A stretch of 64,000 nt of DNA, from assembly GCF_913778665.1 (NCBI RefSeq), contig NZ_CAJYVQ010000008.1, positions 728,892-792,891 on the forward strand, given 5' to 3'. The DNA comes from an uncultured Stenotrophomonas sp. GTDB lineage: Bacteria > Pseudomonadota > Gammaproteobacteria > Xanthomonadales > Xanthomonadaceae. Below are positions 27,335-37,721 of the stretch, piece after piece; positions within the stretch are counted from its first letter, which is position 1, and every line of letters starts with the position of its first letter. The notes beneath the pieces were generated by a model. It was not told the DNA's origin and did no database searches. It saw nothing but the letters and a program-made list of their open reading frames with translations. The position numbers and the translations under genes were made by a program.

Positions 27335-27495
27335 AGTCGACTGTCAGTCGACTGCTCTTCGTACCGATGTCATGAACGCCTGATAGATGGCTTCGGTGAG
27401 TCATCAACCGCGATGGGGATCGCGGCGCGTTTGCCGTCTGGCTGCGGAGGTTTGCGCCGCGCTTCGCGCGGTAGTCGACTGACAGTCGACTCTAC
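27331..27495. repeat. Inverted pair of GTAG-headed palindromes with 22-bp perfect arms
   Basis: The left arm 27331-27352 and right arm 27474-27495 are exact reverse complements (GTAGAGTCGACTGTCAGTCGAC). Each arm is itself nearly palindromic (GTCGACTGaCAGTCGAC). The pair lies between convergent genes, and each GTAG head supplies the TAG stop of its neighbour. The 121 bases between them hold a GC-rich hairpin (near 27455-27470) but no gene. Confidence 0.88.
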
Positions 27496-27998
27496 ATCCG
27501 CTCGTATTCCACACCGATCACCGCGAAGGTGAACTGCCCGCCGGGCAAGTCCACCGAGAACTCGTCATCCAGGCGCTTCTTCAGCAGCGCCCGCGCCAGT
27601 GGCGAGTCGATGCTGATCCAGCCCAGTCCGGCATCGGTTTCGTCCGGGCCGACGATGCGGTAGCGGCTGGTGTCACCGCTGTCGAGGTTCTCCAGCTCCA
27701 CCCACGCACCGAAGAACACCGCCTGCGGATCGGTCGGCGTGGTGTCGACCACGCGCAGCGATTCCAGCCGCTTGGTCAGGTAGCGCACGCGGCGGTCGAT
27801 CTCGCCCAGCTGCTTCTTGCGATAGGTGTATTCGGCGTTTTCGGAACGATCACCTTCCGCGGCAGCGGCGGCCAGCGCCTTGACCACTTCTGGGCGGCGC
27901 ACGCGCCAGAGTTCATCCAGCTCGGCCTTCAGGCGCGCGTGCCCGGAGGCGGTGATCAGGGCGGTGCTTTTTTCTGCGGGAGGGCGCCAACGGGACAT
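27492..27998 (-). CDS. greB: Transcription elongation factor GreB
   Basis: A 168-residue protein that binds in the RNA polymerase secondary channel and stimulates cleavage of backtracked RNA. The N-terminal coiled-coil domain carries the acidic tip (Asp50 and Glu53 in GDRSENAEY), and the C-terminal FKBP-like domain includes the [15 protein letters not shown] signature. Choice of GreB over GreA follows from length and the basic N-terminus. ATG 27998 begins the homologous region; upstream codons read through a palindrome. The TAG stop is within a REP arm. Confidence 0.93.
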   Translation of the reverse strand: MSRWRPPAEKSTALITASGHARLKAELDELWRVRRPEVVKALAAAAAEGDRSENAEYTYRKKQLGEIDRRVRYLTKRLESLRVVDTTPTDPQAVFFGAWVELENLDSGDTSRYRIVGPDETDAGLGWISIDSPLARALLKKRLDDEFSVDLPGGQFTFAVIGVEYERM

Positions 27999-28026
27999 GC
28001 GGTAGGACTTCTTTTCAGGGGAACGA

Positions 28027-28066
28027 TGGGGTCTGGGCCCTTCCAGCTGGAAGGGCTCTGGCCCCA
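28027..28066. repeat. Imperfect 19-bp-arm palindrome between greB and the HerA-like gene
   Basis: The sequence from 28027 to 28066 folds on itself around CCAGCTGG, with arms GGGGTCTGGGCCCTTCCAG and its near complement (two or three mismatches). It lies just downstream of the HerA-like gene and upstream of greB, both on the minus strand, and may separate the two transcripts. Confidence 0.75.
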
Positions 28067-28076
28067 CGAAGTGATC

Positions 28077-29582
28077 TCAGCGCTTGCCGCCGAAGATGCC
28101 ACCCAAGATGCCGCGCACGATCTGGTTGCCCAGCTTGGTGCCGACGGTGCGCGTGGTCTGCTTGGCCATGGTCTCGATCATGCCCTGGCGGCGCTTGGTG
28201 CCGAAGATCGCATCCTTGATCGCCTGGCCGAAACCGCCTTCCTGCGCCTCGTCCTGCTCGCGGCTGCGGGCGGCGGGCGTCTGTGCCTGCTCGACGCTCT
28301 TCTGCGCGCGCTGGGCCAGCAGTTCGGCGGCCGATTCGCGGTTGATCGCGGTGTCGTAGCGGCTGCCGACCGGGCTGCCGGCGCGCACCTGTGCGCGTTC
28401 GGCCTCGGTGATCGGTCCCATCCGGCACCGCGGCGGCGCGATCATCGTCTGCTGCACCGGCATCGGGACGCCCTTGTCCTGCAGGGTGGAGACCAGCGCC
28501 TCGCCGGTGCCGAGCTGGCTGAGCACCTTGGCCACGTCGAGCTTCGGGTTCGGCACGAAGGTTTCGGCGGCGGTCTTCACTGCCTTCTGGTCGCGCGGGG
28601 TGAATGCACGCAGTGCATGCTGCACGCGATTGCCGAGCTGGCCAAGGATGTTGCCCGGCACGTCATCGGGGAATTGCGAGCAGAAGTACACGCCCACGCC
28701 CTTGGAGCGGATCAGCCGCACCACCTGCTCGATGCGCTGCACCAGCGACGCAGGCGCGTCGTCGAACAGCAGGTGGGCCTCGTCGAAGATGAAGACCAGC
28801 TTCGGCTTGTCCAGGTCGCCCACTTCCGGCAGCTGTTCAAACAGTTCCGAAAGCAGCCACAGCAGGAAGGTGGAATACAGCTTGGGCTTGAGCACCAGCT
28901 GGTCGGCGGCGAGGATGCCGATCATGCCGCGGCCATCGTGATTGACCCGCATGATGTCGGCCAGTTCCAGTGCCGGTTCACCGAAGAAGTTCTCGCCGCC
29001 GTCCTGTGCCAGGCGCAGCACCGAGCGCTGGATCGCGGCGATCGACTGCGCGCTGACCAGCCCGTATTCGGTGGAAATGTCCTTGCGCTCCTCGGCGACC
29101 AGGCCGAGCAGGGCGCGCAGGTCGTCCATGTCCAGCAGCAGCAGGCCACGGTCGTCGGCCAGCTTGAACACGATGTCGAGCACACCGGCCTGGGTATCGT
29201 TCAGTTCGAGGATGCGCGACAGCAGGGTCGGGCCCATCTCGCTGACTGTGGTGCGCACCGGGTGGCCGAGCTTGCCGTACAGGTCCCAGAAAATGGTCGG
29301 GCTGGCCGCCGGCGCATAGTCGGCCACGCCGATCTCGGCGGCGCGCTGCAGCAGGTTCTCGGCGCCGGTGCCGGGGACGGCCAGGCCGGCCACATCGCCC
29401 TTCACGTCGGCCAGGAACACCGGCACGCCCAGCCGCGAAAAGCCTTCGGCCAGGGTCATCAGGGTCACCGTTTTGCCCGTACCGGTGGCGCCGGCCACCA
29501 AGCCGTGACGATTGCCGAGTTTCGGCAGCAGGGTGACCGCAATGTCGTCAGTGATGCCTTTGCCGAGCAGAATCGGATCCAT
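28077..29582 (-). CDS. HerA-like/DUF853 P-loop ATPase
   Basis: A 501-residue ATPase of the HerA/FtsK superfamily (DUF853, formerly YjgR). Walker A is GATGTGKT (Lys37), and Walker B is KLVFIFDEAHLLF. An arginine-rich, Gln/Glu-rich C-terminal segment (about 395-450) is probably a flexible linker before a short glycine-rich tail (GGIFGGKR). HerA relatives pump DNA; the role of this family in the cell is not settled, and the purported transport substrate is unknown. It is monocistronic by position, with a divergent lytic transglycosylase gene about 120 bases away. Confidence 0.9.
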   Translation of the reverse strand: MDPILLGKGITDDIAVTLLPKLGNRHGLVAGATGTGKTVTLMTLAEGFSRLGVPVFLADVKGDVAGLAVPGTGAENLLQRAAEIGVADYAPAASPTIFWDLYGKLGHPVRTTVSEMGPTLLSRILELNDTQAGVLDIVFKLADDRGLLLLDMDDLRALLGLVAEERKDISTEYGLVSAQSIAAIQRSVLRLAQDGGENFFGEPALELADIMRVNHDGRGMIGILAADQLVLKPKLYSTFLLWLLSELFEQLPEVGDLDKPKLVFIFDEAHLLFDDAPASLVQRIEQVVRLIRSKGVGVYFCSQFPDDVPGNILGQLGNRVQHALRAFTPRDQKAVKTAAETFVPNPKLDVAKVLSQLGTGEALVSTLQDKGVPMPVQQTMIAPPRCRMGPITEAERAQVRAGSPVGSRYDTAINRESAAELLAQRAQKSVEQAQTPAARSREQDEAQEGGFGQAIKDAIFGTKRRQGMIETMAKQTTRTVGTKLGNQIVRGILGGIFGGKR

Positions 29583-29704
29583 GGTCCAGCCCTTGTGATG
29601 AATAGCCCAATGTTAACCGCCGACGGTGACGGTCCGAAGGTCTGCTTGCCCGGACCTTGGCGGCGCCGCTACTCTGCTTGCCTGTTTTATACACAGTGCC
29701 ATCA

Positions 29705-31315
29705 ATGCCCGTTCCTGTCCTGATTTCCCGCGGTTGGCCGCTGCTGGCCCTGGCCGGCCTGGTTTCCTTGGCGCCCGACGCCCATGCGCAGCGGGTTTCG
29801 GCCCGGGACAAGGTGAAGGTGGATGCGCTGCAGCAGCGCATGACCGCTGCCGAGAAGCGCTATGGCGACGCCCTGCTGCTGGTCGCCAATTCCGATCCGA
29901 AAGGCAGCAACGAGGCCGACGCGGCGCTGGAGGACATGGAAGATGTGCTCAACGACTGCGTGAAGCAGAAGGGCTGCCAGATGGGAACCCTGCTGGCCAG
30001 CTACAAGCGCCTGCTCAAGCACGATGCCGATGCCGCCGCCAGCGATGGCATCGCCGACGAGGGCGGTGACCGCCTGGAAGCCGACCCCGACCATATCGGC
30101 CCGCTCACTGCCGACGTGCCCGAAGCGGCCCGCGCAGCCGCGCTGCTGAACGACAAGCGGCACGCCTTCGACAGCATGGTCGAGTACAACCCGGCGGTGC
30201 AGGCCGGCATCCGCCGCTGGCTGACCGACATGCGTCCGGCGCTGCTGACCAGCTACGAGAACTACCAGAACCTGCGTGCGGTGATGTGGCCGGAATGGGA
30301 AAAGCGCGGTCTTCCCGAGGCGCTGCTGTTCGGCATCATGGCCAAGGAATCCAACGGCCGCGTGCATGCCTCCTCGCGTGCCGGCGCCGCTGGCCTGATG
30401 CAGTTCATGCCGGCCACCGGCCGCCGTTTCGGCCTGGGCCCGGACGGTACCGGCTTCGATACACGCTTTGATGCGCGCAGTGCCGCCGAAGCCAGCGCCA
30501 GCTACCTCAATGAGCGCCTGCGCGAACTGAACAACAACGTGGAAATGTCGGTGGCCGCCTACAACGGTGGCGAAGGCCGCGCCGCACGCGTGTTCAAGCA
30601 GAGCGCCGGCCAGAGCTTCTGGACCGACAGCGTCTACAACCAGTTCCCCGGCGAGACCAAGGACTACGTGCCGATGGTGATCGCGGCGGCCTGGATCTTC
30701 CTGCACCCGCAGCAGTACGGCGTCGAGTTCCCGAAGATCAGCGCGCAGCCCGCCACGCTGCGCCTGGCCAAGTCCACCACCATCTACGAACTGACCATCT
30801 GCCTGGGCAGCCACGGTACCCGCGATGGCTACATGCGCGCGCTGCGCAACCTCAACCCGCGTTATGAAGCCGATGGCTGGATTCCGGCCGGCACGCTGAT
30901 CAATGCCACCACCCGGATCGCCGGCCTGTACCAGCGCAACTGCGTCAGCGGCCCGCGCGCCGACCTGGCCCGTACCCTGATCACCGCCGATCTGAACGCG
31001 GCGATCAAGCGTCCGGCCGTCGCCAGCTACACCGGCAGCGTGGCCGTCGGCGGCGTGGTGCCGGTGGCCGATGCCGCCGCGTCCACCAGCGTACCGACCG
31101 CGCCGGTGGCCTCGGTGGCGACGCCGCGCGCGGCCCCGGCCGCACGCCCGAAGCCGGTGCGCAACCACAAGGTGGGCAAGGGCGAGACGCTGGGCGCAAT
31201 CGCTGCCAAGTTCCAGTGCGACGTGCCGACCCTGGCCCGCGCCAATGGCCTGAAGGCCCCGGCCTACAGCCTGCGCCACGGCCAGACGCTGAAGCTGCAG
31301 GGCTGCGACAAGTAA
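29705..31315 (+). CDS. MltD-like membrane-bound lytic murein transglycosylase with LysM
   Basis: A 536-residue periplasmic enzyme that cleaves the glycan strands of peptidoglycan to 1,6-anhydro ends. A signal peptide (about 1-29) is followed by a helical region, the SLT domain with catalytic Glu215 in MAKES and the GAAGLMQFMP and AYNGGEGR motifs, and one C-terminal LysM (HKVGKGETLGAIAAKF). There is no lipobox, unlike E. coli MltD. ATG 29705 starts the signal peptide directly; a longer frame upstream lacks support. The RraB-like gene follows 23 bases later. Confidence 0.92.
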   Translation: MPVPVLISRGWPLLALAGLVSLAPDAHAQRVSARDKVKVDALQQRMTAAEKRYGDALLLVANSDPKGSNEADAALEDMEDVLNDCVKQKGCQMGTLLASYKRLLKHDADAAASDGIADEGGDRLEADPDHIGPLTADVPEAARAAALLNDKRHAFDSMVEYNPAVQAGIRRWLTDMRPALLTSYENYQNLRAVMWPEWEKRGLPEALLFGIMAKESNGRVHASSRAGAAGLMQFMPATGRRFGLGPDGTGFDTRFDARSAAEASASYLNERLRELNNNVEMSVAAYNGGEGRAARVFKQSAGQSFWTDSVYNQFPGETKDYVPMVIAAAWIFLHPQQYGVEFPKISAQPATLRLAKSTTIYELTICLGSHGTRDGYMRALRNLNPRYEADGWIPAGTLINATTRIAGLYQRNCVSGPRADLARTLITADLNAAIKRPAVASYTGSVAVGGVVPVADAAASTSVPTAPVASVATPRAAPAARPKPVRNHKVGKGETLGAIAAKFQCDVPTLARANGLKAPAYSLRHGQTLKLQGCDK

Positions 31316-31338
31316 TCCCCACGACCTCTGGAGCCCGC

Positions 31339-31686
31339 ATGGACCTCGAAGACACCCGCAATCTGTTCGCCAATCTCCGCGAGAACACCGACTGGGACAT
31401 CAAGGGCCCGTTGCTGTGGGGATACTTCTTCGTCCACTCCAGCGCCGAACCGCTGCAGGCGCTGGGCGAGTACCTGCAGCGGCAGGGCTACAGCTTCGTT
31501 GAACTGTTCGAGCAGGAGCCGGAAGAGGGCGACGCGCCGTTCCACGTGCTGCACGTGGAGCGCGTGGAGATCCACGACGAAGCCTCGCTGGATCGCCGTA
31601 ACCAGGAATTGGCCGCGCTGGCCGCGGAAAAGGGCGTGGAAGACTACGACGGCATGGACGTTGGCCCGGCCCCGGCCCTGCAATAA
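31339..31686 (+). CDS. RraB-family ribonuclease E inhibitor-like protein
   Basis: A 115-residue acidic cytoplasmic protein of the RraB/DUF695 type, which in E. coli binds RNase E and changes RNA decay. The pattern seen here is RNLFANLRENTDWD at the start, then LLWGYFFVHSS and the alternating FVELFEQEPEEG core. GGAG lies six bases before ATG 31339. It follows the lytic transglycosylase gene closely and may share its transcript; the inhibition activity is inferred from the family only. Confidence 0.85.
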   Translation: MDLEDTRNLFANLRENTDWDIKGPLLWGYFFVHSSAEPLQALGEYLQRQGYSFVELFEQEPEEGDAPFHVLHVERVEIHDEASLDRRNQELAALAAEKGVEDYDGMDVGPAPALQ

Positions 31687-31699
31687 CGCGCTTCTGGCG

Positions 31700-31822
31700 G
31701 TAGATCCGAGCCCACGCGCGGCTGTCTTTGCCGGCAGTCGAGCGAGCTCGACGCTACGAACCCGGTAGTGCCGGGCGCTGGTCGGCACTCCGTCGAATTC
31801 GTCCATGCATGGCGTGGATCTG
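31700..31822. repeat. Cluster of GTAG-headed REP palindromes between convergent genes
   Basis: GTAG heads are visible at 31700 (plus), 31754-31757 (minus, with stem GTCGAGC/GCTCGAC, 31735-31757) and 31765 (plus, imperfect stem to about 31789). A further palindrome, TCCATGCATGGCGTGGA, lies near 31802-31818. The cluster fills the 139 bases between the RraB-like gene and psd. Confidence 0.65.
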
Positions 31823-31825
31823 TGG

Positions 31826-32668
31826 TCAGCGCAGCCTGGCCAGTGCCTGCCCCAGCTGCACCGGGCATTCGGCGCCCAGCTGCGGGGCGAAGTCAGCCAC
31901 GCCCGGCGGCAGCAGCACGATGACGGTCGAGCCATAGTTGAAGCGCGCCATCTCGGCGAAGCGCTCCAGCTGGATGCCCTGGCCACGGTAGTCCTTGCGG
32001 GTGATGCGGTCGCCATAGGCCGGGATTTCCTCCCCGCTCCACACCGTTTCCACGCCTGACACCAGCAGCGCACCGACCATGACGCTGACCATCGGGCCGA
32101 AGCTGGTATCGAAATGGCAGACCAGGCGTTCGTTGCGGGCGAACAGGCGCGGCACGCCGTTCACTGCAGCCGGGCCGACGCTGAACAGGCGGCCGGGCAC
32201 GTGCACCGTCTCGCGCAGGGTGCCGGTCCACGGCATGTGCACGCGGTGGTAGTCACGCGGGGACAGGTACACCGTGGCGTACAGGCCGTCGTTGTACGGC
32301 TTGGCGTCCTCGTCGCTGCCCAGCAGCTCGGCGGCGGTGAAGGACTGGCCCTTGGCCTGGAAAATGCGGCCGGCCTCGATCCTCCCCAGCTGGCTGATGC
32401 GGCCGTCGGCCGGCATCACCAGGCTGCGCGGATCGGCATCGGCCACGCGCGCGCCCGGCTTCAGGGCGCGGGTGAAGAACTGGTTGAAGGTCGGGTAGCT
32501 GCGCGGGTCCGGGTTGGCCGCTTCGTCCAGGTTGACGTTGAACTTGCGGGTGACGGTGTCGATCAGCCAGCGCGACACGCGCGGATCGTCCGAGTACGCC
32601 AGCGAACGCGCCATCGAGGACAGCAGGCGGTGGGGCAGGGCATACGTCAGGGCGGTGGTGAGGCTCAT
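31826..32668 (-). CDS. psd: Phosphatidylserine decarboxylase proenzyme
   Basis: A 280-residue membrane-associated enzyme that makes phosphatidylethanolamine. It matures by self-cleavage between Gly246 and Ser247 in the YGST motif (LGST in E. coli), and Ser247 becomes the pyruvoyl cofactor. The triad residues for self-cleavage are visible in PADGR (Asp) and HRVHMP (His), with Ser247 completing it. The start overlaps the stop of the SCO gene (ATGA), so both are probably on one transcript. Length is normal. Confidence 0.95.
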   Translation of the reverse strand: MSLTTALTYALPHRLLSSMARSLAYSDDPRVSRWLIDTVTRKFNVNLDEAANPDPRSYPTFNQFFTRALKPGARVADADPRSLVMPADGRISQLGRIEAGRIFQAKGQSFTAAELLGSDEDAKPYNDGLYATVYLSPRDYHRVHMPWTGTLRETVHVPGRLFSVGPAAVNGVPRLFARNERLVCHFDTSFGPMVSVMVGALLVSGVETVWSGEEIPAYGDRITRKDYRGQGIQLERFAEMARFNYGSTVIVLLPPGVADFAPQLGAECPVQLGQALARLR

Positions 32669-33315
32669 GGGGCGGTTTTCTCGGTCAGCTTCTGCAGGTC
32701 GCGGGCAATGGCCGGCGCGTTGAACGGGGGCCGCACCAGGCCGGCAAGGCGGCCCTGCGGGTCGAGCACGGCCAGGCTCGCCGAGTGCTCGACGGTGTAA
32801 TCCTCTGGGTTCTCGTCGAAGTGCTTGCCCGGCACTTTCTGGAACACGAAGCCCAGCGAAGTGGCGAAGCGCTCCAGCGAAGGAATGTCGGCGGTGGCGG
32901 CCAGGGTGTCCTTGTGGAAGCCGTGCACGTACTCGCCCAGGCGGGTCGCGCTGTCGCGGTCCGGGTCGACCGAGATGAACAGCACGCGCGGGCGCAGCGT
33001 GTCAGGCAGGGCTTCCCACTGGTTCTGCGCGCCGGCCAGCTCGGCCAGGGTGGTCGGGCAGACATCCGGGCAGAAGGTGAAGCCGAGGAACACCAGGGTC
33101 CAGTGGCCCTTCAGTTCGCCCGGGATCAGGCGGGTGCCATCGGACTGGGCCAGGTTGAAGTCGGGCAGCACGCGCGGCTGCGGGTACAGCGTGACTGCTT
33201 CGGTGGCCGGGGCGTTGGCCGGCGGCTTCGGCGCGAACACCCGCTGCGCGGCCAGCAGGCCGAGGCCTGCGGCCAGGGCGATCAGCAGGATGATGCCGGC
33301 GTTGCGATTGAACAT
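32665..33315 (-). CDS. SCO1/SenC-family copper chaperone
   Basis: A 216-residue thioredoxin-fold protein anchored in the inner membrane by one N-terminal helix (about residues 7-26). The copper site is complete: Cys82 and Cys86 in FCPDVCP and His177 in EHSAS. Family members deliver copper to the CuA site of cytochrome c oxidase or act as thiol-disulfide reductants. It precedes and overlaps psd; the pairing looks like genomic economy rather than a shared pathway. Confidence 0.93.
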   Translation of the reverse strand: MFNRNAGIILLIALAAGLGLLAAQRVFAPKPPANAPATEAVTLYPQPRVLPDFNLAQSDGTRLIPGELKGHWTLVFLGFTFCPDVCPTTLAELAGAQNQWEALPDTLRPRVLFISVDPDRDSATRLGEYVHGFHKDTLAATADIPSLERFATSLGFVFQKVPGKHFDENPEDYTVEHSASLAVLDPQGRLAGLVRPPFNAPAIARDLQKLTEKTAP

Positions 33316-33437
33316 GAGGGCTCCCGCGCGAAGTGGGCTCCATCATACCGGCTGCGACCGGATCGTTTCCGCCGCAACGGATGCCGCCACCGGCGCCAGC
33401 CCCTATAATCGGGGGCCACTTTGCCCGCAGTACCGCC

Positions 33438-34367
33438 ATGACCGCTGAAACGGCCGCCGAACTCCACACGATCATCGATCTGATCCGCTACGGCACCAGC
33501 CGTTTCAATGAAGCCGGGCTGACCTTCGGGCACAGCTACGACAACGCACTGGATGAGGCCACCCAGCTGGTGCTGCACAGCCTGCACCTGCCGCACGACC
33601 TGGGCCCGGCCTATGGCCAGGCGCGCCTGCTGCAGGCCGAGAAGCTGCGCGTGCTGGAGCTGTTCCAGCGCCGCATCGACGAGCGCATTCCGGCCGCCTA
33701 CCTGACCGGCGAGGCCTGGTTCGCCGGCCTGAGCTTCAAGAGCGACGCGCGCGCCCTGGTGCCGCGCTCGCCGATCGCCGAGCTGATCGAGTGCGGCTTC
33801 GAGCCGTGGCTGGCCGGCCGCGACGTGCGCCGTGCGCTGGACCTGTGCACCGGTTCGGGCTGCATCGCCATCGCCATGGGTCACTACTACCCGAACTGGG
33901 AAGTGGACGGTGTCGACCTGAGCGACGATGCGCTGTCGCTGGCCGAAGAGAACAAGGAGCGCCTGCAGGCGCACAACGTCACCCTGCTCAAGTCGGACCT
34001 GTTCAACGGCCTGACCGGCCGCCACTACGACCTGATCGTCACCAATCCGCCGTACGTCACCAACGACGAGACCGATGCCCTGCCGCAGGAGTACTCCTAC
34101 GAGCCGGAAATGGGCCTGCGCGCCGGCGACGACGGGCTGGACCTGGTGCTGAAGATCCTGCGCGATGCACCGCTGCACCTGAGCGAAGACGGCCTGCTGA
34201 TCTGCGAAGTGGGCGAGTCCGAACAGCACCTGATCAAGCTGCTGCCGGAAGTCGATTTCGCCTGGATCGAATTCAAGGTTGGGCAGATGGGCATCTTCGC
34301 GGTCGAATGCCGCGAACTGATCGCTCACAGCGCCCGCATCACCGAACTGGCGGCGCAGCGCCCGTGA
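33438..34367 (+). CDS. prmB: 50S ribosomal protein L3 glutamine N5-methyltransferase
   Basis: A 309-residue SAM-dependent methyltransferase that modifies a glutamine of ribosomal protein L3. An N-terminal helical domain is followed by a Rossmann domain with the SAM motif [12 protein letters not shown] (about residues 135-146) and the catalytic NPPY at 203-206. PrmB rather than PrmC is indicated by the long N-terminal part and the order with aroC, which is common in gammaproteobacteria. Its stop overlaps the aroC start by four bases. Confidence 0.93.
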   Translation: MTAETAAELHTIIDLIRYGTSRFNEAGLTFGHSYDNALDEATQLVLHSLHLPHDLGPAYGQARLLQAEKLRVLELFQRRIDERIPAAYLTGEAWFAGLSFKSDARALVPRSPIAELIECGFEPWLAGRDVRRALDLCTGSGCIAIAMGHYYPNWEVDGVDLSDDALSLAEENKERLQAHNVTLLKSDLFNGLTGRHYDLIVTNPPYVTNDETDALPQEYSYEPEMGLRAGDDGLDLVLKILRDAPLHLSEDGLLICEVGESEQHLIKLLPEVDFAWIEFKVGQMGIFAVECRELIAHSARITELAAQRP

Positions 34368-35467
34368 GCTCCAATTCGTTCGGCAAGCTGTTCACCGTCA
34401 CCACGTTCGGCGAGTCGCACGGGCCGGCCATCGGCTGCGTGATCGATGGGTGCCCGCCGGGGCTGGCGCTGGACGCGGCCGAATTCGCCCATGACCTGCA
34501 GCGCCGCGCTACCGGCAAGAGCCGGCACACCTCGGCACGTCGCGAGGCCGACGAGGTCGAGATCCTGTCCGGCGTGTACGAGGGCCTGACCACCGGCACC
34601 CCGATCGCGCTGCTGATCCGCAACACCGACCAGCGCAGCAAGGACTACGCCAACATCGGCCAGCAGTTCCGCCCGGGCCATGCCGACTACAGCTACTGGC
34701 ACAAGTACGGCATCCGCGACCCGCGCGGTGGCGGACGTTCCTCGGCGCGCGAGACCACCATGCGCGTGGCCGCCGGCGTGGTCGCCAAGAAGTGGCTGGC
34801 CGAGCGCTTCGGCGTGACCGTACGCGGCTACCTGTCGCAGCTGGGCGAAATCCGTCCGGCCGGTTTCGACTGGTCGGCGGTGGAAGACAACCCGTTCTTC
34901 TGGCCGCACGCCGAACAGGTGCCGCAGCTGGAGGCGTACATGGATGCGCTGCGCAAGTCCGGTGATTCGGTCGGTGCGCGCGTGGACGTGGTGGCCGACA
35001 ACGTGCCGCCGGGCTGGGGCGAGCCGATCTACGGCAAGCTGGACGGCGACCTGGCCGCCGCGCTGATGAGCATCAACGCGGTGAAGGGCGTGGAGATCGG
35101 CGACGGTTTTGCCAGCGCCGCGCAGAAGGGCACCCAACACCGTGACCTGCTGACCCCGCAGGGTTTCGCCAGCAACCATGCCGGCGGCATCCTCGGTGGC
35201 ATTTCCACCGGCCAGCCGGTGGTGGCGTCGATCGTGCTGAAGCCGACCTCCAGCCTGCGCCTGCCGGGCCCGTCGCTGGATACGGCCGGCAACGTGGTCG
35301 AGGTGGTCACCACCGGTCGCCACGATCCGTGTGTCGGCATCCGCGCCACCCCTATCGCCGAGGCGATGGTGGCGATGGTGCTGATGGACCAGGCGCTGCG
35401 CCATCGCGCGCAGTGCGGTGACGTCGGCACGATCACGCCGCGCATTCCCGGGCAGATCGATGGCTGA
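34364..35467 (+). CDS. aroC: Chorismate synthase
   Basis: A 367-residue flavin-dependent enzyme that makes chorismate, the last shared step of the shikimate pathway. The signature segments [49 protein letters not shown] and the C-terminal [10 protein letters not shown] are all present. GTG 34364 forms a GTGA overlap with prmB and starts the homologous region directly. The 3' end overlaps the next gene by eight bases, so prmB, aroC and the dehydrogenase gene form one tightly packed transcript. Confidence 0.96.
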   Translation: MSSNSFGKLFTVTTFGESHGPAIGCVIDGCPPGLALDAAEFAHDLQRRATGKSRHTSARREADEVEILSGVYEGLTTGTPIALLIRNTDQRSKDYANIGQQFRPGHADYSYWHKYGIRDPRGGGRSSARETTMRVAAGVVAKKWLAERFGVTVRGYLSQLGEIRPAGFDWSAVEDNPFFWPHAEQVPQLEAYMDALRKSGDSVGARVDVVADNVPPGWGEPIYGKLDGDLAAALMSINAVKGVEIGDGFASAAQKGTQHRDLLTPQGFASNHAGGILGGISTGQPVVASIVLKPTSSLRLPGPSLDTAGNVVEVVTTGRHDPCVGIRATPIAEAMVAMVLMDQALRHRAQCGDVGTITPRIPGQIDG

Positions 35468-36497
35468 CACGCGGCCGACGGTGTGGGTGAGCCAGCCGCT
35501 GATCGACGCGGCCATCGCGCCGTTGCGCGATCGCGTGCGGCTGCGCACCACCGGCACCGTTACCGCCTGGACGCCCGCGCAGATCGCCGAACAACTGGCC
35601 AGTGCCGACGGCGCGATCATCACCCTCAACGAGCGTATCGGCGCGGCCCAGGTGGCCGATGCCGCGCAGCTGCAGGTGATCGCCAACGTCGGCGTGGGCT
35701 ACAACAACCTGGACGTGGACGCGCTCAACGCGGCCGGCATCCTGGCCAGCAACACCCCCGATGTGCTGACGGAAACCACGGCCGACATGGGCTTTGCCCT
35801 GCTGATGGCCACCGCGCGTCGCATCACCGAATCCGAGCGCTGGCTGCGCGAGGGCAAGTGGGGGCAGTGGTCGTTCCAGACCATGCTCGGCGCCGATATC
35901 CATGGCAGCACGCTGGGCATCCTCGGCATGGGCCGCATCGGCCAGGGGATTGCCCGCCGCGGCGCGCACGGGTTCGGCATGAAGGTGCTGTACAACAACC
36001 GTTCGCGCCTGGCGGCCGACACCGAAGCTGCACTGGGCGCGACCTACGTCGATCTGGACACGCTGCTGGCGCAGTCCGACCACCTGGTCACCGTGCTGCC
36101 GTACACCCCGGCCTCGCACCACATCATCGATGCGGCTGCGCTGGCGAGAATGAAGCCTTCGGCCACGCTGGTGAACATCGCCCGCGGCGGGATCGTCGAC
36201 GAACTGGCCCTGGTCGATGCCCTGGCCGACGGCCGTCTGGCGGCCGCCGGCCTGGATGTCTACGAGGGTGAGCCGAAGGTGCGCCCGGAACTGCTGGCGC
36301 TGCGCAACGTGGTGCTGACCCCGCATATCGGCAGTGCCTCGCTGGGCACGCGCACGGCCATGGTGCAGCTGGCCGTGGACAACCTGCTGGCAGGCCTGGG
36401 CCTGTCGGGCAGCCCGACCGCCATGCCGAGCGCGATCAATGCCGACGCGGCCCTGGCCGCGCGTGCCGTGCTGGGTAAAAAAAGCGGAAAACGATAG
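35460..36497 (+). CDS. D-2-hydroxyacid dehydrogenase (GhrB-like glyoxylate/hydroxypyruvate reductase)
   Basis: A 345-residue NAD(P)-dependent cytoplasmic oxidoreductase. The Rossmann motif [12 protein letters not shown] (about 157-168) and the catalytic set Arg242, Glu271 (in DVYEGEP) and His289 (in TPHIGS) are present. Overall similarity is to the GhrB/2-ketogluconate reductase branch; the exact substrate is not determined by sequence. ATG 35460 overlaps the aroC 3' end by eight bases. A strong inverted repeat starts at its stop codon. Confidence 0.9.
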   Translation: MADTRPTVWVSQPLIDAAIAPLRDRVRLRTTGTVTAWTPAQIAEQLASADGAIITLNERIGAAQVADAAQLQVIANVGVGYNNLDVDALNAAGILASNTPDVLTETTADMGFALLMATARRITESERWLREGKWGQWSFQTMLGADIHGSTLGILGMGRIGQGIARRGAHGFGMKVLYNNRSRLAADTEAALGATYVDLDTLLAQSDHLVTVLPYTPASHHIIDAAALARMKPSATLVNIARGGIVDELALVDALADGRLAAAGLDVYEGEPKVRPELLALRNVVLTPHIGSASLGTRTAMVQLAVDNLLAGLGLSGSPTAMPSAINADAALAARAVLGKKSGKR

Positions 36498-36531
36498 GGA
36501 ACCTCCACGCGCCCCGTCCGAGGAGGTTCCC
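36497..36531. repeat. 10-bp perfect inverted repeat in the asd leader
   Basis: GGGAACCTCC (36497-36506) and GGAGGTTCCC (36522-36531) pair around a 15-base loop, beginning on the last base of the upstream stop codon and ending 57 bases before asd. There is no T-run, so it is more likely an RNA stabiliser, attenuator-like element or operator than a plain terminator. Confidence 0.7.
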
Positions 36532-36588
36532 CGAACCCAGCTGTCGTGCGTGAGTTTTCCCCTTCCCGTTTTTCGTGAGAGTTCCCCC

Positions 36589-37617
<1,029 letters not shown>

Positions 37618-37637
37618 TCACCGCGGTTGCCTGACCG

Positions 37638-37704
37638 GTAGTGCCGGCCGCTGGCCGGCATTGCCGAAGGTCATCCATCGGTGGGTGCGGACCTTGGTCC
37701 GCAC
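37638..37704. repeat. GTAG REP hairpin plus second palindrome, just before fimV
   Basis: A GTAG-headed unit has stem TGCCGGCC/GGCCGGCA (37642-37660). It is followed by a perfect 9-bp stem GTGCGGACC/GGTCCGCAC (37685-37704). The second stem ends a few bases before a TATAGT box (about 37709-37714) that probably belongs to the fimV promoter. Confidence 0.75.
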
Positions 37705-37721
37705 GCTTTATAGTGTCGCCC

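Noticed and set aside
31826..32668. psd with YGST instead of LGST, as a possible loss of self-processing
   Set aside because: The Gly-Ser cleavage pair, Asp and His are all present; the preceding residue varies in the family.
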